Positions 1 through 9,648 of a stretch of 64,000 nucleotides of DNA are shown here, piece by piece. A model generated the notes under the pieces. That model did no database searches and was not told the DNA's origin. It worked only from the letters and a program-made list of their open reading frames with translations. Numbering within the stretch: the first letter of the stretch is position 1; each line of letters begins with the position of its first letter. This stretch comes from Agromyces sp. SYSU T00194. Lineage in GTDB: Bacteria; Actinomycetota; Actinomycetes; Actinomycetales; Microbacteriaceae. A program made the translations under genes and the position numbers. Location of the stretch: the NCBI RefSeq assembly GCF_040496035.1, contig NZ_JBEPJZ010000002.1, positions 186,001 through 250,000 on the forward strand. Direction: 5' to 3'.

Positions 1-811
1 TCGAGGCGTCGACGAGGTTCGGCACCTCGTGGCCGAGCACCAGGTGCCCGGGCCCGAAGTGCGGCTCGAGCGCGACGGCGATCTCCATGAAGCTGAGCGC
101 GGCCGACGTGCCGATCTGCTCGTCGCCGTCGTGGGTGCGCGGGTCGGACCGGCCGACGACGAGCACGAGGCGACTGCCCTGCACGCCGATCAGCACGTCG
201 GCGGCCATGTGCCGTGCGGCGCGGCGCACCTGGTCGACGTCGAGCGTCTTCGGCGTGGTGCCCACCAGCACCGCGACCTCGCCGTGTCCGTGCCAGCCCA
301 GTGCGGCGATGCGGCTCGGCAGCTCCTCGTCGTACTCGCCGGAGAGGATCGAGTCGACGACGAGCGCCTCGAGGCGCGCGTCCCACAGGCCGCGCGCCTC
401 CGCGGCGCGCGCGTAGACGTCGGCGGCGGCGAACGCGATCTCCCGCGAGTACAGCAGGATCGCCTCGCGCAGTGGCTCGCCGCCGTCCTTCACCCGCTCC
501 TCGACGACCTCCACGGTCACGCGGATGAGTTGCAGCGTCTGCTGCAGGCTCACCGAGCGCAGGAGCTCGCGCGGGGCCGCGCCGAACACGTCGGCGGCGA
601 TCCACGGCGTCGACCGCGGGTCGTCGAACCAGGCGATGAACGAGGTGATGCCCGCCTGCGCGACGAGGCCGACCGCCGAGCGGCGGCTCGGAGGCATGTC
701 GCCGTACCACGGCAGCGTGTCCTCGAGTCGCTTGAGCGTCGCGGTCGACAACTCACCGGAGATCGTCCGCAGCCATGCGAGCGTCTCCGCCTTCGTCCGG
801 TTGGCGGCCAC
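1..811 (-). CDS. PucR-family transcriptional regulator (C-terminus beyond window edge)
   Basis: The reading frame is open from a GTG at 811 to the window edge, giving about 270 residues with no stop. The N-terminus (VAANRTKAETLAWLRT) is followed by an all-helical segment and a mixed alpha/beta segment with motifs such as GWHGHGEVAVLVG and RLVLVVGRSD. This layout is typical of the PucR-like regulators that follow aceE in Microbacteriaceae. In that family the DNA-binding helix-turn-helix is C-terminal, so it lies outside this window. The start is 5 nt past the aceE stop on the same strand, which suggests co-transcription and a role in controlling pyruvate dehydrogenase or central carbon flux. 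That role is inferred from context. The family call is fairly secure; the effector is unknown. Confidence 0.78.
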   Translation of the reverse strand, partial: MAANRTKAETLAWLRTISGELSTATLKRLEDTLPWYGDMPPSRRSAVGLVAQAGITSFIAWFDDPRSTPWIAADVFGAAPRELLRSVSLQQTLQLIRVTVEVVEERVKDGGEPLREAILLYSREIAFAAADVYARAAEARGLWDARLEALVVDSILSGEYDEELPSRIAALGWHGHGEVAVLVGTTPKTLDVDQVRRAARHMAADVLIGVQGSRLVLVVGRSDPRTHDGDEQIGTSAALSFMEIAVALEPHFGPGHLVLGHEVPNLVDAS

Positions 812-816
812 GTCGG

Positions 817-3543
817 CTAGCTCTCACCCCCGGCGGACCCGGTGGTGCCGGCGTTCACGTCGTGCAGCCGGTACTTCTCGATGGCCTGCGCCGGGATGCC
901 GCGGTCGATCTCGCCGCGCTGGGCGAGCATCTCGAGCGTGCGCACCACGACCGACGGGCCGTCGATGGTGAAGAAGCGACGCGCGGCGGGGCGGGTGTCG
1001 CTGAAGCCGAAGCCGTCGGCGCCGAGCGTCGCGAAGTCGCCGGGCACGTACGCGCGCACCTGGTCGGACACCGCGTGCATGTAGTCGGTCACCGCGACGA
1101 ACGGGCCGCCGGCCGACTCGAGCTTGCTCGTGAGGTACGGCACCTGCGGCGTGGCATCCGGATTCAGGAAGTTGTGCTCGTCGGCGGCCAGGCCGTCGCG
1201 GCGCAGCTCCGACCACGAGGTCACCGACCACACGTCGGCCGACACGCCCCAGTCGTCGGCGAGGAGCTGCTGCGCCTCGAGCGCCCACGGGACGGCGACA
1301 CCGGAGGCCATGACCTGGGCCTTCGGGCCCTGCACCTGCGAGGCCGAGATGCGGTGGATGCCGCGCTCGATGCCCTCGACGTCGACGCCCTCGGGCTCGG
1401 CGGGCTGCACGATCGGCTCGTTGTAGACCGTCAGGTAGTACATGACGTTCGGGTCGGGGTGCTCGCCGCCGTACATGCGCTTCAGGCCGGCCCGCATGAT
1501 GTGGCCGATCTCGTAGCCGTAGGCGGGGTCGTAGGTGACGACCGCGGGGTTCGTCGACGCCAGCAGCGGCGAGTGCCCGTCGGCGTGCTGCAGTCCCTCG
1601 CCCGTGAGCGTGGTGCGGCCCGCGGTCGCGCCGATGATGAACCCGCGCGCCATCTGGTCGCCTGCGGCCCACATGGCGTCGCCCGTGCGCTGGAACCCGA
1701 ACATCGAGTAGAAGACGTAGATCGGGATGAGCGGCTCGCCCTCGACCGAGTACGACGTGCCGATCGACGTGAACGCCGCCATCGCGCCGGCCTCGTTGAT
1801 GCCGACGTGCACGATCTGGCCCTGCGGGCTCTCCTTGTACGCCAGCAGCAGCTCCCGGTCGACCGAGGTGTAGTGCTGGCCGTTCGGGTTGTAGATCTTC
1901 GCGCTCGGGAAGAACGCGTCGATGCCGAACGTGCGGGCCTCGTCGGGGATGATCGGCACGATGCGGTTGCCGAAGTCCTTCGCACGCATGAGGTCCTTCA
2001 GGAGGCGCACGAAGGCCATCGTCGTGGCGATCTCCTGGTGGCCCGAGCCCTTCTTCGCGATCGCGTAGGCCGAGTCGTCGGGCAGCGAGATCGCGGTGTG
2101 GTTCGTGCGGCGCTCCGGCAGGTAGCCGCCGAGCTCGCGCCGGCGCTCGTGCAGGTACTGGATCGCCTCGTCGTCCTCGCCCGGGTGGTAGTACGGCGGG
2201 AGGTAGGGGTTCTCCTCGAGCTGCGCGTCCGTGATCGGGATGCGCATGGTGTCGCGGAACGTCTTGAGGTTGTCCAGCGTCATCTTCTTCATCTGGTGGG
2301 TCGCGTTGCGGCCCTCGAACGCCGGACCGAGGCCGTAGCCCTTGATGGTCTTGGCGAGGATGACGGTGGGCTGCCCCTTGTGCTCGCTGGCGGCCTTGAA
2401 GGCGGCGTAGACCTTGCGGTAGTCGTGGCCGCCGCGCTTGAGGTTCCAGATGTCGTCGTCGGAGAGGTCCTTGACGAGCTCGAGCGCACGCGGGTCGCGT
2501 CCGAAGAAGTTCTCGCGCACGTACGCGCCCGACTCCGCCTTGTAGGTCTGGAAGTCGCCGTCGGGGGTGATGTTCATGAGGTTGCGCAGGGCGCCCTCGT
2601 CGTCGCGGCCGAGCAGGTCGTCCCACTCGCGGCCCCAGACGACCTTGATGACGTTCCAGCCGGCGCCGCGGAAGAAGCTCTCGAGCTCCTGGATGATCTT
2701 GCCGTTGCCGCGGACGGGGCCGTCGAGACGCTGCAGGTTGCAGTTGATGATGAAGTTCAGGTTGTCGAGGCCCTCGTTCGCCGCGACCTGCAGCTGGCCG
2801 CGGCTCTCGACCTCGTCCATCTCGCCGTCGCCGAGGAACGCCCAGACCTGCTGGTCGCTGGCGTCCTTGATGCCGCGGTTGGTGAGGTACTTGTTGAGCT
2901 GCGCCTGGTAGATCGCGTTGATCGGGCCGAGGCCCATCGACACGGTCGGGAACTGCCAGAACTCCGGCATGAGCCGCGGGTGCGGGTAGGAGGGCAGCCC
3001 GTTCGGGGCGTGCGACTTCTCCTGGCGGAACCCGTCGAGCTGGTCGGTCGTGAGCCGGCCCTCGAGGAAGGCGCGGGCGTAGGTGCCGGGGGAGGCGTGG
3101 CCCTGGACGTAGACCTGGTCGCCGCCACCCGGGTGGTCCTGGCCGCGGAAGAAGTGGTTGAACCCGACCTCGTAGAGCGCGGCCGACGATGCGTACGTCG
3201 AGATGTGGCCGCCGACGGCGATGCCGGGGCGCTGGGCGCGGTGCACGAGCATCGCCGCGTTCCAGCGGATCCACGCGCGGTAGCGGCGCTCGAGTCCCTC
3301 GTCGCCGGGGAACTCCGGCTCGTTCTCCGGAGCGATGGTGTTCAGGTAGTCCGTGGTGGGCACCATCGGCACGCCGAGGTGCAGCTCCTTGGAGCGCTTG
3401 AGCAGGCTGAGCATGATCTCGCGCCCGCGCTGGTGGCCCTGCGACGCGACCAGCGCGTCCAGGGACTCGGACCACTCCGCCGTCTCCTCCGGGTCGGAGT
3501 CCATCTCGGTTGCGGAGTACGGGTCCTGGTCGTTGACAGTCAC
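817..3543 (-). CDS. aceE: Pyruvate dehydrogenase E1 component (homodimeric type)
   Basis: AceE is the thiamine-diphosphate-dependent E1 that decarboxylates pyruvate and reductively acetylates lipoyl-E2. The protein is 908 aa, the usual length for the single-chain E1p. The ThDP/Mg signature is clear ([14 protein letters not shown] to [10 protein letters not shown]). The C-terminal transketolase-like part contains [10 protein letters not shown] and [13 protein letters not shown] chose the GTG at 3543 ([10 protein letters not shown]) because it matches the family N-terminus and follows an AGAGAGG ribosome-binding site. The frame stays open upstream to a GTG at 3627 that sits 6 nt after a TAGGAT hexamer, so a 28-residue longer leaderless form is possible. 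A PucR-type regulator follows on the same strand. The matching E2 and E3 genes are at 21.4-24.3 kb. Confidence 0.95.
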   Translation of the reverse strand: MTVNDQDPYSATEMDSDPEETAEWSESLDALVASQGHQRGREIMLSLLKRSKELHLGVPMVPTTDYLNTIAPENEPEFPGDEGLERRYRAWIRWNAAMLVHRAQRPGIAVGGHISTYASSAALYEVGFNHFFRGQDHPGGGDQVYVQGHASPGTYARAFLEGRLTTDQLDGFRQEKSHAPNGLPSYPHPRLMPEFWQFPTVSMGLGPINAIYQAQLNKYLTNRGIKDASDQQVWAFLGDGEMDEVESRGQLQVAANEGLDNLNFIINCNLQRLDGPVRGNGKIIQELESFFRGAGWNVIKVVWGREWDDLLGRDDEGALRNLMNITPDGDFQTYKAESGAYVRENFFGRDPRALELVKDLSDDDIWNLKRGGHDYRKVYAAFKAASEHKGQPTVILAKTIKGYGLGPAFEGRNATHQMKKMTLDNLKTFRDTMRIPITDAQLEENPYLPPYYHPGEDDEAIQYLHERRRELGGYLPERRTNHTAISLPDDSAYAIAKKGSGHQEIATTMAFVRLLKDLMRAKDFGNRIVPIIPDEARTFGIDAFFPSAKIYNPNGQHYTSVDRELLLAYKESPQGQIVHVGINEAGAMAAFTSIGTSYSVEGEPLIPIYVFYSMFGFQRTGDAMWAAGDQMARGFIIGATAGRTTLTGEGLQHADGHSPLLASTNPAVVTYDPAYGYEIGHIMRAGLKRMYGGEHPDPNVMYYLTVYNEPIVQPAEPEGVDVEGIERGIHRISASQVQGPKAQVMASGVAVPWALEAQQLLADDWGVSADVWSVTSWSELRRDGLAADEHNFLNPDATPQVPYLTSKLESAGGPFVAVTDYMHAVSDQVRAYVPGDFATLGADGFGFSDTRPAARRFFTIDGPSVVVRTLEMLAQRGEIDRGIPAQAIEKYRLHDVNAGTTGSAGGES

Positions 3544-3633
3544 ACTCGACCTCTCTCGTGTCTCTCGTGGCAGATCCTGCCGTGACGGCGCGCGTTGGTG
3601 ACGGCCGGGTCGCGGCACGCGGCACACCTTGCC

Positions 3634-3639
3634 ATCCTA
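3634..3639 (-). promoter_or_regulatory. Candidate -10 element of aceE (TAGGAT)
   Basis: The minus strand reads TAGGAT, ending 6 nt before a GTG at 3627 that is in frame with aceE. Transcription would start at or next to that GTG. No convincing -35 box is visible. Confidence 0.45.
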
Positions 3640-3736
3640 GGGTCTCGCGGAGCGAGCGACGCCAATCGGCGGATGCGGCGCCGCGCCATGCGGTCCGTGC
3701 CCGGCGCCGTGGGCGGTCGGAGCAGCTCGACGACGG

Positions 3737-3742
3737 TAGACT
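3737..3742 (+). promoter_or_regulatory. Candidate -10 element of the tRNA-Val gene (TAGACT)
   Basis: TAGACT lies 23 nt before the mature tRNA 5' end. It would give a precursor with a leader of about 17 nt for RNase P to remove. Confidence 0.45.
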
Positions 3743-3765
3743 CGCAGGGTCGCGCAGGCGGCGGA

Positions 3766-3838
3766 GGGCCTTTAGCTCAGTTGGTAGAGCGCCACGTTTA
3801 CACCGTGGATGTCATCGGTTCGAGCCCGGTAGGGCCCA
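3766..3838 (+). tRNA. tRNA-Val, anticodon UAC
   Basis: The 73-nt sequence folds into a cloverleaf. The 7-bp acceptor stem is GGGCCTT with AGGGCCC, containing one G-U pair. The D arm contains AGCTCAGTTGGTAGAGC. The anticodon stem CCACG/CGTGG holds the loop TTTACAC, with anticodon TAC at 3799-3801. The T arm is ATCGG-TTCGAGC-CCGGT. The discriminator is A, and CCA is not encoded. The gene stands alone between aceE and the convergent multicopper oxidase gene. Confidence 0.97.
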
Positions 3839-3863
3839 CGCCTCGCCTCCCGCCGGCGACCGC

Positions 3864-5957
3864 CTACGTCGGCTGGCCGGTCTGCGGGGGGCCGACGCGG
3901 AACGGGCGCATCATCTCGTTGTCCTCGTGCTCGACGATGTGGCAGTGCCAGACGTACTGGCCGGGCGTGTTGAACTGCGCGCGCACGCGGGTCACCTCGC
4001 CCGGGTAGGCGATCACGGTGTCCTTGACGCCCGTCTCCCACAGCTCCGGCGGAACTGCGGAACCGACCGGCTCGACGTGCGACGTGCCCTCGTCGACGAG
4101 GATCGGCTGCCGATCGACGACCTCGAACGCGACCTCGTGGATGTGGATCGGGTGCGCGTCGCCGGTGGTGTTGTAGAGCTCCCAGACCTCGGTGCCGCCC
4201 ACCGTCGGGTTCTCGGTGAGCGCCTCGTCCCAGGTGCGCTCCGACCAGGTGCCGTCGTCGGCGACGACGCCGAGCTGGGCCTCGACGGGCCCCTCGGTGC
4301 CGTTGCCGGCCACCGCGGACTCCTCGATGAGCGCGAGCCGACGCGTCGCGGTCTCCGGTGGCAGCGGCGTCCGCAGCGGCAGTTGCAGGAAGGCCGGAGG
4401 CGTCGTGGCGTCCTGCCCGACGGCCGGCGCGACGCGGAACTGCATCACCTGGCCGGTCGTCAGCGGGTCGGCGGGATCGAAGTCCACCCCCGGCACGCCG
4501 CCGCCGAACGGTTCGTCGGGCCCGACGTTCTGCAGCACGTACTGCCCGACCGGCACGTCCGTGAAGTCGACGATGAGGTCCGCCCGTTCGGCAGGCCCGA
4601 GGAGCAGGCGGTCTCCGGTGCTCGACGTGAGGTCGACCGGCGCATCGAGGAACCCGCCCTCGTTGCCGATCGCCCAGGTGCGCACGCCGGGGACGCCCGC
4701 GAAGTCGAGGATGAGGAAGCGCGACTGGCAGCCGTTCAGGAACCGGAGCCGGTACCGGCGCTGCTCGACGTCCAGGAACGGCCAGGTGGTCCCGTTGACG
4801 ATCAGCGTGTTCCCGAAGAACTCGGGGTTCCAGATCGGCGAGAACTCGCTGTCGGGGATGAACGGGCCGTCGATGCCGTCGAAGAAGGTGCGCGTGTCCG
4901 GGTAGAACAGGCTGCCGTCCGCGTTGAACGAGCGGTCCTGCACCGCGAGGGCGATCTCCCGGTAGGACTTGTTCGGCGGGAACTTGTCGTTCTCGCGCGG
5001 CGCGGGGCCGGGCAGCACGGCCCGCGTCCCGTCGCGGGAGTCGAGCACGGCGTCGTCGCCCTGCGGGCCGCCCCGGATCAGGTAGAACCCGGCGGGTCCG
5101 GCGTAGACGTTCAGTCGCGTCATCCCCAGTGCATGGTCGTGGTACCAGTCGGTCGAGGCGCGTCCCAGGTTGGGGTACTGCGACACGGCGGTGCCGGGGC
5201 CCCACGCGTAGGCCGGGTCCTGCCCGTATGCGGCTGCCGCCTTCGCGGCGAAGAATGCGTACCAGGTGCCCTCGGTCGCGTAGGACGCGGGGATGTCGAT
5301 CGCGTCGGGGAGGAACCAGGCCTCGGTGTAGCCGTCGCTGTAGTCCCCGACGCCGACCGCGCCGTGCACGTGGGTGACGATCGGCACCGGCCCCTCGTAG
5401 GCGTCCGGGGTGCTCGTGAACGACGGGCGCGAGTCGCGACCGCCGGTGCCTCCCGGCGGGTTGGCCCAGTGCAGCGTGGGGTCGACCGGGAGCAGGTGCG
5501 GGAGCGCGCGGCCCGCATCGTCGGTGAGGGCGTTGATCCACGTGACGCGCACGGGCCGGTCGTAGGAGGCCTCGATCGTGAGCGACGGGGCGTTGTGCAG
5601 GAGCAGGCCGCGCTTCGAGGCGGCCCTCACCGCCCCGTAGCCCCAGAGCGTGGTCGCCGGCAGCGGGGTCGGCAGCACCTGCTGGGTGAACTGCCGCATC
5701 GAGATCTCGTAGGTGTCCGCGGGCTTCCCGCCGGGCATCGTGATGGTCCCCGACCGGGGCATCACCGGCGGCACCAGCACCGGCGCCTGGTACTTCGGGA
5801 TGTCGCCGGGGGGCAGCGACCCTCCGGGGACCTCGGCCGCCGCGAGCGGCACCCGGAACGGGGTGCCGCCGACGGTTCCGACGAAGACCAGTCCGGCCCC
5901 CGCCACGGTTGCGATCCGGAGGAAGTCGCGCCGGCTTGCGGACGTTCGGGTGTCCAT
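3864..5957 (-). CDS. Multicopper oxidase (CotA/bilirubin-oxidase-like), Tat-exported
   Basis: This is predicted to be a laccase-type enzyme that oxidises a phenolic, bilirubin-like or metal substrate and reduces O2 to water outside the cytoplasm. The 697-aa product starts at MDTRTSASRRDFLRIA, a twin-arginine signal followed by a hydrophobic stretch. All copper-ligand motifs are present: HVHG, WYHDHALGMTRLNVYAG, HPIHIH near residue 602, and WHCHIVEHEDNEMM at 670-683. In the last, Cys672 is the T1 ligand and Met682, ten residues later, matches the axial Met of CotA. The start follows an AGAGGAG ribosome-binding site; a longer upstream frame lacks one and would bury the Tat signal. It stands alone. 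Its substrate cannot be told from sequence. Confidence 0.92.
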   Translation of the reverse strand: MDTRTSASRRDFLRIATVAGAGLVFVGTVGGTPFRVPLAAAEVPGGSLPPGDIPKYQAPVLVPPVMPRSGTITMPGGKPADTYEISMRQFTQQVLPTPLPATTLWGYGAVRAASKRGLLLHNAPSLTIEASYDRPVRVTWINALTDDAGRALPHLLPVDPTLHWANPPGGTGGRDSRPSFTSTPDAYEGPVPIVTHVHGAVGVGDYSDGYTEAWFLPDAIDIPASYATEGTWYAFFAAKAAAAYGQDPAYAWGPGTAVSQYPNLGRASTDWYHDHALGMTRLNVYAGPAGFYLIRGGPQGDDAVLDSRDGTRAVLPGPAPRENDKFPPNKSYREIALAVQDRSFNADGSLFYPDTRTFFDGIDGPFIPDSEFSPIWNPEFFGNTLIVNGTTWPFLDVEQRRYRLRFLNGCQSRFLILDFAGVPGVRTWAIGNEGGFLDAPVDLTSSTGDRLLLGPAERADLIVDFTDVPVGQYVLQNVGPDEPFGGGVPGVDFDPADPLTTGQVMQFRVAPAVGQDATTPPAFLQLPLRTPLPPETATRRLALIEESAVAGNGTEGPVEAQLGVVADDGTWSERTWDEALTENPTVGGTEVWELYNTTGDAHPIHIHEVAFEVVDRQPILVDEGTSHVEPVGSAVPPELWETGVKDTVIAYPGEVTRVRAQFNTPGQYVWHCHIVEHEDNEMMRPFRVGPPQTGQPT

Positions 5958-6144
5958 GATGGCTCCTCTCGGCATCGACGTCGTCGTCGGTCCGATCCGG
6001 GCCCGCTGCGAGCGCGGGCCATGCACGGGATGATTCCACCGGCCCGGGCCCCGCAGCGGGCCGAAGGACCCGCCGCGGTGTCGGATCGGGTCCTCCGCGA
6101 CGGGAACGGCGACGGCCGTGCGCGGCGGCTCCTAGACTGCCCGC

Positions 6145-6726
6145 ATGGGAGACGTGCATCCGGACGCCTGGGTCTCGCCGCACGCCGTGCTGCGGGGCGA
6201 CGTCTCGATCGGACCCGGATCGCGCGTGCTCGACTTCGCCGTCCTCGACGGCCGCCGCGGGTCGGTGCGGATCGGCACCGACGTCGTGGTCATGGAGCAC
6301 GCGGTACTGTGAGCGCGCGAGGAGCACCCGGTGGTGATCGGCGACGCCGTGCTGGTCGGCCCGCACGCGCACGTGAACGGCGCGCGCGTCGAGGACGAGG
6401 TCTTCCTCGCGACCGGGGCCGCGCTCTTCCCGGGTTCCCGCATCGGCACCGGCTCCGAGGTGCGGATCCACGGCGTCGTGCAGGTGAACTCGACGCTCGC
6501 GCCGGGCACGGTGGTGCCCATCGGATGGATCGCGGCCGGCACGCCCGCCGAGCTGTTCGCACCCGATCGGCACGACGATCTCTGGGCCGTGCAGCGCGAG
6601 CTGGACTTCCCCGGCACGGTGTACGGCGTCGGGCGCGACACGTCGATGCGCGAGCTCATGCGACTCCAGTCGGAGCAGTACGGGCCGGGCGCCGGCCCGG
6701 GAGACCCGCCGACGCCCCCGCGCTAG
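6145..6726 (+). pseudogene. Hexapeptide-repeat (gamma-carbonic-anhydrase/PaaY-like) protein, interrupted by an in-frame TGA
   Basis: Starting at ATG 6145, the frame encodes a left-handed beta-helix with hexapeptide repeats (VSPHAVLRGDVSIGPGSRV and onward). Codon 56 at 6310-6312 is TGA. The same frame then continues for 137 more codons with equally good homology (GDAVLVGPHAHVNGARV, EDEVFLATGAALFPGSRIG) to a TAG at 6726. The stop falls where relatives usually have Arg, so a single CGA-to-TGA change explains it. A GTG at 6331 could start a 131-aa fragment, but that would lack the first coils of the helix. TAGACT lies 6 nt before the ATG. The gene is either a recent pseudogene, a sequencing error or a case of readthrough. 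Members of this fold are zinc carbonic anhydrases or acyltransferases. Confidence 0.75.
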
Positions 6727-6729
6727 GCT
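6724..6729 (+). promoter_or_regulatory. Candidate -10 element of the Nif3-like gene (TAGGCT)
   Basis: TAGGCT ends 7 nt before the GTG at 6737, with no ribosome-binding site between. This predicts a leaderless mRNA. The element overlaps the stop codon of the broken upstream gene. Confidence 0.5.
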
Positions 6730-6736
6730 GGCGCAC

Positions 6737-7558
6737 GTGCCTGTCTCCCTCGCCGACGCCGTCGCCGCCGCGCACCGGCTCTGGCCGCTCGACGGCGCGG
6801 AGGCGTGGGACGCGCCCGGCCTCGTCAGCGGCGACCCGCGCTCCGAGGTGTCGCGCGTGCTGCTCGCCGTCGACCCCGTCGGGATCACCGTCGACGAGGC
6901 GCTCGATGGCGGGTACGACCTGCTGCTGACGCATCACCCCCTGCTCCTGCGCGGGGTGACCTCGGTCGCGGAGGACCGCTACAAGGGTGCGCTGCTGGCG
7001 CGGCTCATCAGAGGCGGATGCGCGCTGCTCGGCGCCCACACCAACGCCGACGTGGTGGAGGAGGGCACCTCAGCGGTGCTCGCCGCCGGGCTCGGCCTGG
7101 TCGACGCGCAACCGATCGTGCCGGGGGCCGTGCCGTCCCGAGGGCTCGGTCGGGTGGGCGATCTCGCCGAGCCGGTCACGCTCGGGCGCTTCGCGCGACG
7201 CGTGCTCGACCTGCTGCCCGCGACCGCGGGCGGCGTGCGGGTCGCGGGCGACTACGACCAGCCCGTGCGCCGCGTCGCCGTGTGCGGGGGAGCGGGCGAC
7301 TCGCTGCTCGCCGACTCCGCCGTGCGCGCGGCGGACGCCTACGTCACGGCCGACCTCCGGCACCACCCGGCCTCGGAGTCGCGCGAGCAGACGTTCACCG
7401 CCGGCTCCGGGCCCGCGCTCGTCGACGTGTCGCACTGGGCGAGCGAATGGCTCTGGCTCGACGCCGCCGCGACCGAGTTGCGCGCCGCGCTGCCGGGCGT
7501 CGAGGTCGACGTCAGCGAGTCGCGCACCGACCCGTGGGACTTCGCCGTCGTACACTGA
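6737..7558 (+). CDS. Nif3-like dinuclear metal-center protein (YbgI/DUF34 family)
   Basis: The 273-aa protein has the family metal-binding motifs: LLLTHHPLLLRG near residue 72, GAHTNAD near residue 101, a central TADLRHHP, and a C-terminal DVSHWASEW. Relatives form hexameric toroids binding two metal ions per subunit. Their biochemical role is unsettled (a GTP cyclohydrolase-like or metal-handling hydrolase role has been proposed). The start is a GTG 7 nt after a TAGGCT hexamer, consistent with leaderless expression. It is followed 43 nt later by the zinc-ribbon coiled-coil gene, a pairing common in actinobacteria. Confidence 0.9.
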   Translation: MPVSLADAVAAAHRLWPLDGAEAWDAPGLVSGDPRSEVSRVLLAVDPVGITVDEALDGGYDLLLTHHPLLLRGVTSVAEDRYKGALLARLIRGGCALLGAHTNADVVEEGTSAVLAAGLGLVDAQPIVPGAVPSRGLGRVGDLAEPVTLGRFARRVLDLLPATAGGVRVAGDYDQPVRRVAVCGGAGDSLLADSAVRAADAYVTADLRHHPASESREQTFTAGSGPALVDVSHWASEWLWLDAAATELRAALPGVEVDVSESRTDPWDFAVVH

Positions 7559-7601
7559 CCGCTCCGGCGCATCCGCACCACCCCCAGACCGAGGAGAACA
7601 C

Positions 7602-8339
7602 GTGAAGGCCACTCCCGCAGCGCAGCAGGAGCTCCTGCGCCTCCAGGCGCTCGACACCCGACTCCAGCAGATCGCGCACCGGCTCGGCGCGCTGCCGCAG
7701 GCGGAGCAGCTCGCCGAGCTCGGCAGCCGCGACGACCAGGCGCGCCGCAGGCGCACCGAGGCGTCCGGTGCGCTGGACGACGCGCGGGCCGAGCTGCGTC
7801 GCGTGGAGTCCGACGTGGAGGTCGTCGAGGCGCGGATCGCGCGCGACGACGCCCGCCTCGCGTCGAGCACCTCGATGAAGGACGTCGCGGGCCTGGAGTC
7901 GGAGCTCGCATCGCTGCGACGCCGCCTCGGCGACCTCGAGGACATCGAGCTCGCCGTCATGGAGCGCGTCGAGGAGCACGAGACCGCGGTGCACGGCATC
8001 GACGACGAGCGCGAGGACCTGGCCGGCGAGATCGCCCGCGTCTCGGACGAGCGCGACGAGGCGGCAGGTGCGCTCACGACCGAGCGCGACCAGGTCGCGC
8101 GCGACCGCGCGGCCATCGCCGAGGGCCTGCCGGAGGACCTCGCGGCGTTCTACGAGCGTCGCCGGGTCGCCGGCGGCGGCATCGGGGCGGCGCTGCTGCG
8201 CCAGCGCACCTGCGGCGGCTGCACCATCACGCTCACCGGGTCCGACCTCGAGGACGTGCGTCGCGCCGCGGACGACGACGTGCTGCAGTGCCCCGACTGC
8301 GACCGCATCCTCGTGCGCACCGACGAGTCCGGCCTCTGA
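7602..8339 (+). CDS. Coiled-coil zinc-ribbon protein (C4-type)
   Basis: The 245-aa protein begins at a GTG preceded by GAGGAG. Residues about 10-180 are heptad-like and rich in Glu, Arg and Ala, predicting a long antiparallel coiled coil. The C-terminus carries a four-cysteine zinc ribbon: RTCGGCTITL and QCPDCDRILV. This is the conserved actinobacterial family usually found beside nif3-like genes. The function is not established; a nucleic-acid or protein scaffolding role is a guess from the fold. It ends just before rnpB. Confidence 0.88.
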   Translation: MKATPAAQQELLRLQALDTRLQQIAHRLGALPQAEQLAELGSRDDQARRRRTEASGALDDARAELRRVESDVEVVEARIARDDARLASSTSMKDVAGLESELASLRRRLGDLEDIELAVMERVEEHETAVHGIDDEREDLAGEIARVSDERDEAAGALTTERDQVARDRAAIAEGLPEDLAAFYERRRVAGGGIGAALLRQRTCGGCTITLTGSDLEDVRRAADDDVLQCPDCDRILVRTDESGL

Positions 8340-8368
8340 CGCCGCACCCGGCGCGCGCCTCCGACCGG

Positions 8369-8374
8369 TAGGCT
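8369..8374 (+). promoter_or_regulatory. Candidate -10 element of rnpB (TAGGCT)
   Basis: TAGGCT ends 7 nt before the first paired base of RNase P helix P1 at 8382, so the predicted transcription start coincides with the RNA 5' end. Confidence 0.55.
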
Positions 8375-8381
8375 GGAGGGT

Positions 8382-8763
<382 letters not shown>

Positions 8764-8781
8764 CCCACCGGGACGCCGGTG

Positions 8782-9582
8782 TCACCCCTCGTTCGACGAC
8801 GACGGATGCTCCACGCCGGCCGCCCACTCCGTGCCGTACACCACGGCCATCGCGGCGGCGCCCAGGATGCCCGCGTTGTTCCGATGCACCGCCGGCACGA
8901 TCGGGGTGTTCAACTTCAGCAGCGGCAGGAAGTGCTCGTGCCGCTTCGAGACCCCGCCGCCGACGATGAACAGGTCGGGGGAGAACAGGAACTCCACCGT
9001 CTCGTAGTAGCGCTGCAGCCGCTTGGCCCACTTCTCCCAGGTGAGCTCCTTGCGCTCCATCACCGAGTACGCGGCGCGGCTCTCCGCATCCCTGCCGTCG
9101 ATCTCGAGGTGGCCGAGCTCCGAGTTGGGCACCAGCACGCCGTCGTAGAGGAGCGCGGAGCCGATGCCGGTGCCGAGCGTCGTCATGATCACGAGTCCGC
9201 GTTCGCCCAGGCCGGCACCGAACCGCGACTCGGCGTAGCCCGCGGCATCCGCGTCGTTGATGAAGTGGATGGGCACGCCGAGCTCCTTCTCGAACAGCGC
9301 CTCGGCCGGGAGGCCGATCCACTCGTCGGAGATGTTCGCCGCCGACATCGTGCGGCCGTGCCGCACGATCGCGGGGAAGCAGATGCCGATCGGCGTCTGC
9401 CCGTCGTGGTCGAGCTGCCCGAGGAGCTCCTTCGTGGCCTCCAGGATGTCGGCCGGTTCGCCCCCCTGCGGCGTCGGCACCTTGATGCGATCGGAGACCA
9501 GCTCGCCGGCGTCGACGTCGACCATCGCCCCCTTGATGCCGGTTCCGCCGATGTCGATGCCGATGGCTCGCTCCCCGCCCAT
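8782..9582 (-). CDS. ppgK: Polyphosphate glucokinase
   Basis: PpgK phosphorylates glucose to glucose-6-phosphate using polyphosphate (and usually ATP). It is the normal route for internal glucose in actinobacteria. The 266-aa ROK-like protein has the phosphate-binding IGIDIGGTGIKGA near the N-terminus, FINDADAAGYAE with the catalytic Asp, TTLGTGIGSAL, the ELGHLEIDGR segment and FIVGGGVSKRHEHF. The ATG lies 6 nt after TAGGGT and lacks a ribosome-binding site, so it is probably leaderless. It is convergent with rnpB, leaving only 18 nt between them. Confidence 0.95.
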   Translation of the reverse strand: MGGERAIGIDIGGTGIKGAMVDVDAGELVSDRIKVPTPQGGEPADILEATKELLGQLDHDGQTPIGICFPAIVRHGRTMSAANISDEWIGLPAEALFEKELGVPIHFINDADAAGYAESRFGAGLGERGLVIMTTLGTGIGSALLYDGVLVPNSELGHLEIDGRDAESRAAYSVMERKELTWEKWAKRLQRYYETVEFLFSPDLFIVGGGVSKRHEHFLPLLKLNTPIVPAVHRNNAGILGAAAMAVVYGTEWAAGVEHPSSSNEG

Positions 9583-9588
9583 GTGGTC

Positions 9589-9594
9589 ACCCTA
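9589..9594 (-). promoter_or_regulatory. Candidate -10 element of ppgK (TAGGGT)
   Basis: The hexamer ends 6 nt before the ppgK ATG, as at many other genes in this window. Confidence 0.5.
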
Positions 9595-9648
9595 GCGCGA
9601 GCCCGGCACGCCGGGGAGGGGCGCGTCGGTCGGGCGTAGGATCGGGAC

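Noticed and set aside
775..3585. Very long open frames opposite aceE and opposite many other genes
   Set aside because: High-GC genes commonly leave an opposite-strand frame open. Their translations are Arg/Ala/Val-rich with no domain motifs, while the facing frames encode recognised proteins.
3766..3838. tRNA-Val as an attachment site for an integrated element
   Set aside because: No direct repeat of the tRNA 3' end, no integrase and no foreign-looking genes lie within reach. The neighbouring multicopper oxidase has the same base composition as the rest.
6310..6312. In-frame TGA as a selenocysteine codon
   Set aside because: The position corresponds to Arg in relatives, not Cys. No selenocysteine insertion element is evident downstream and no sel genes are in the window.
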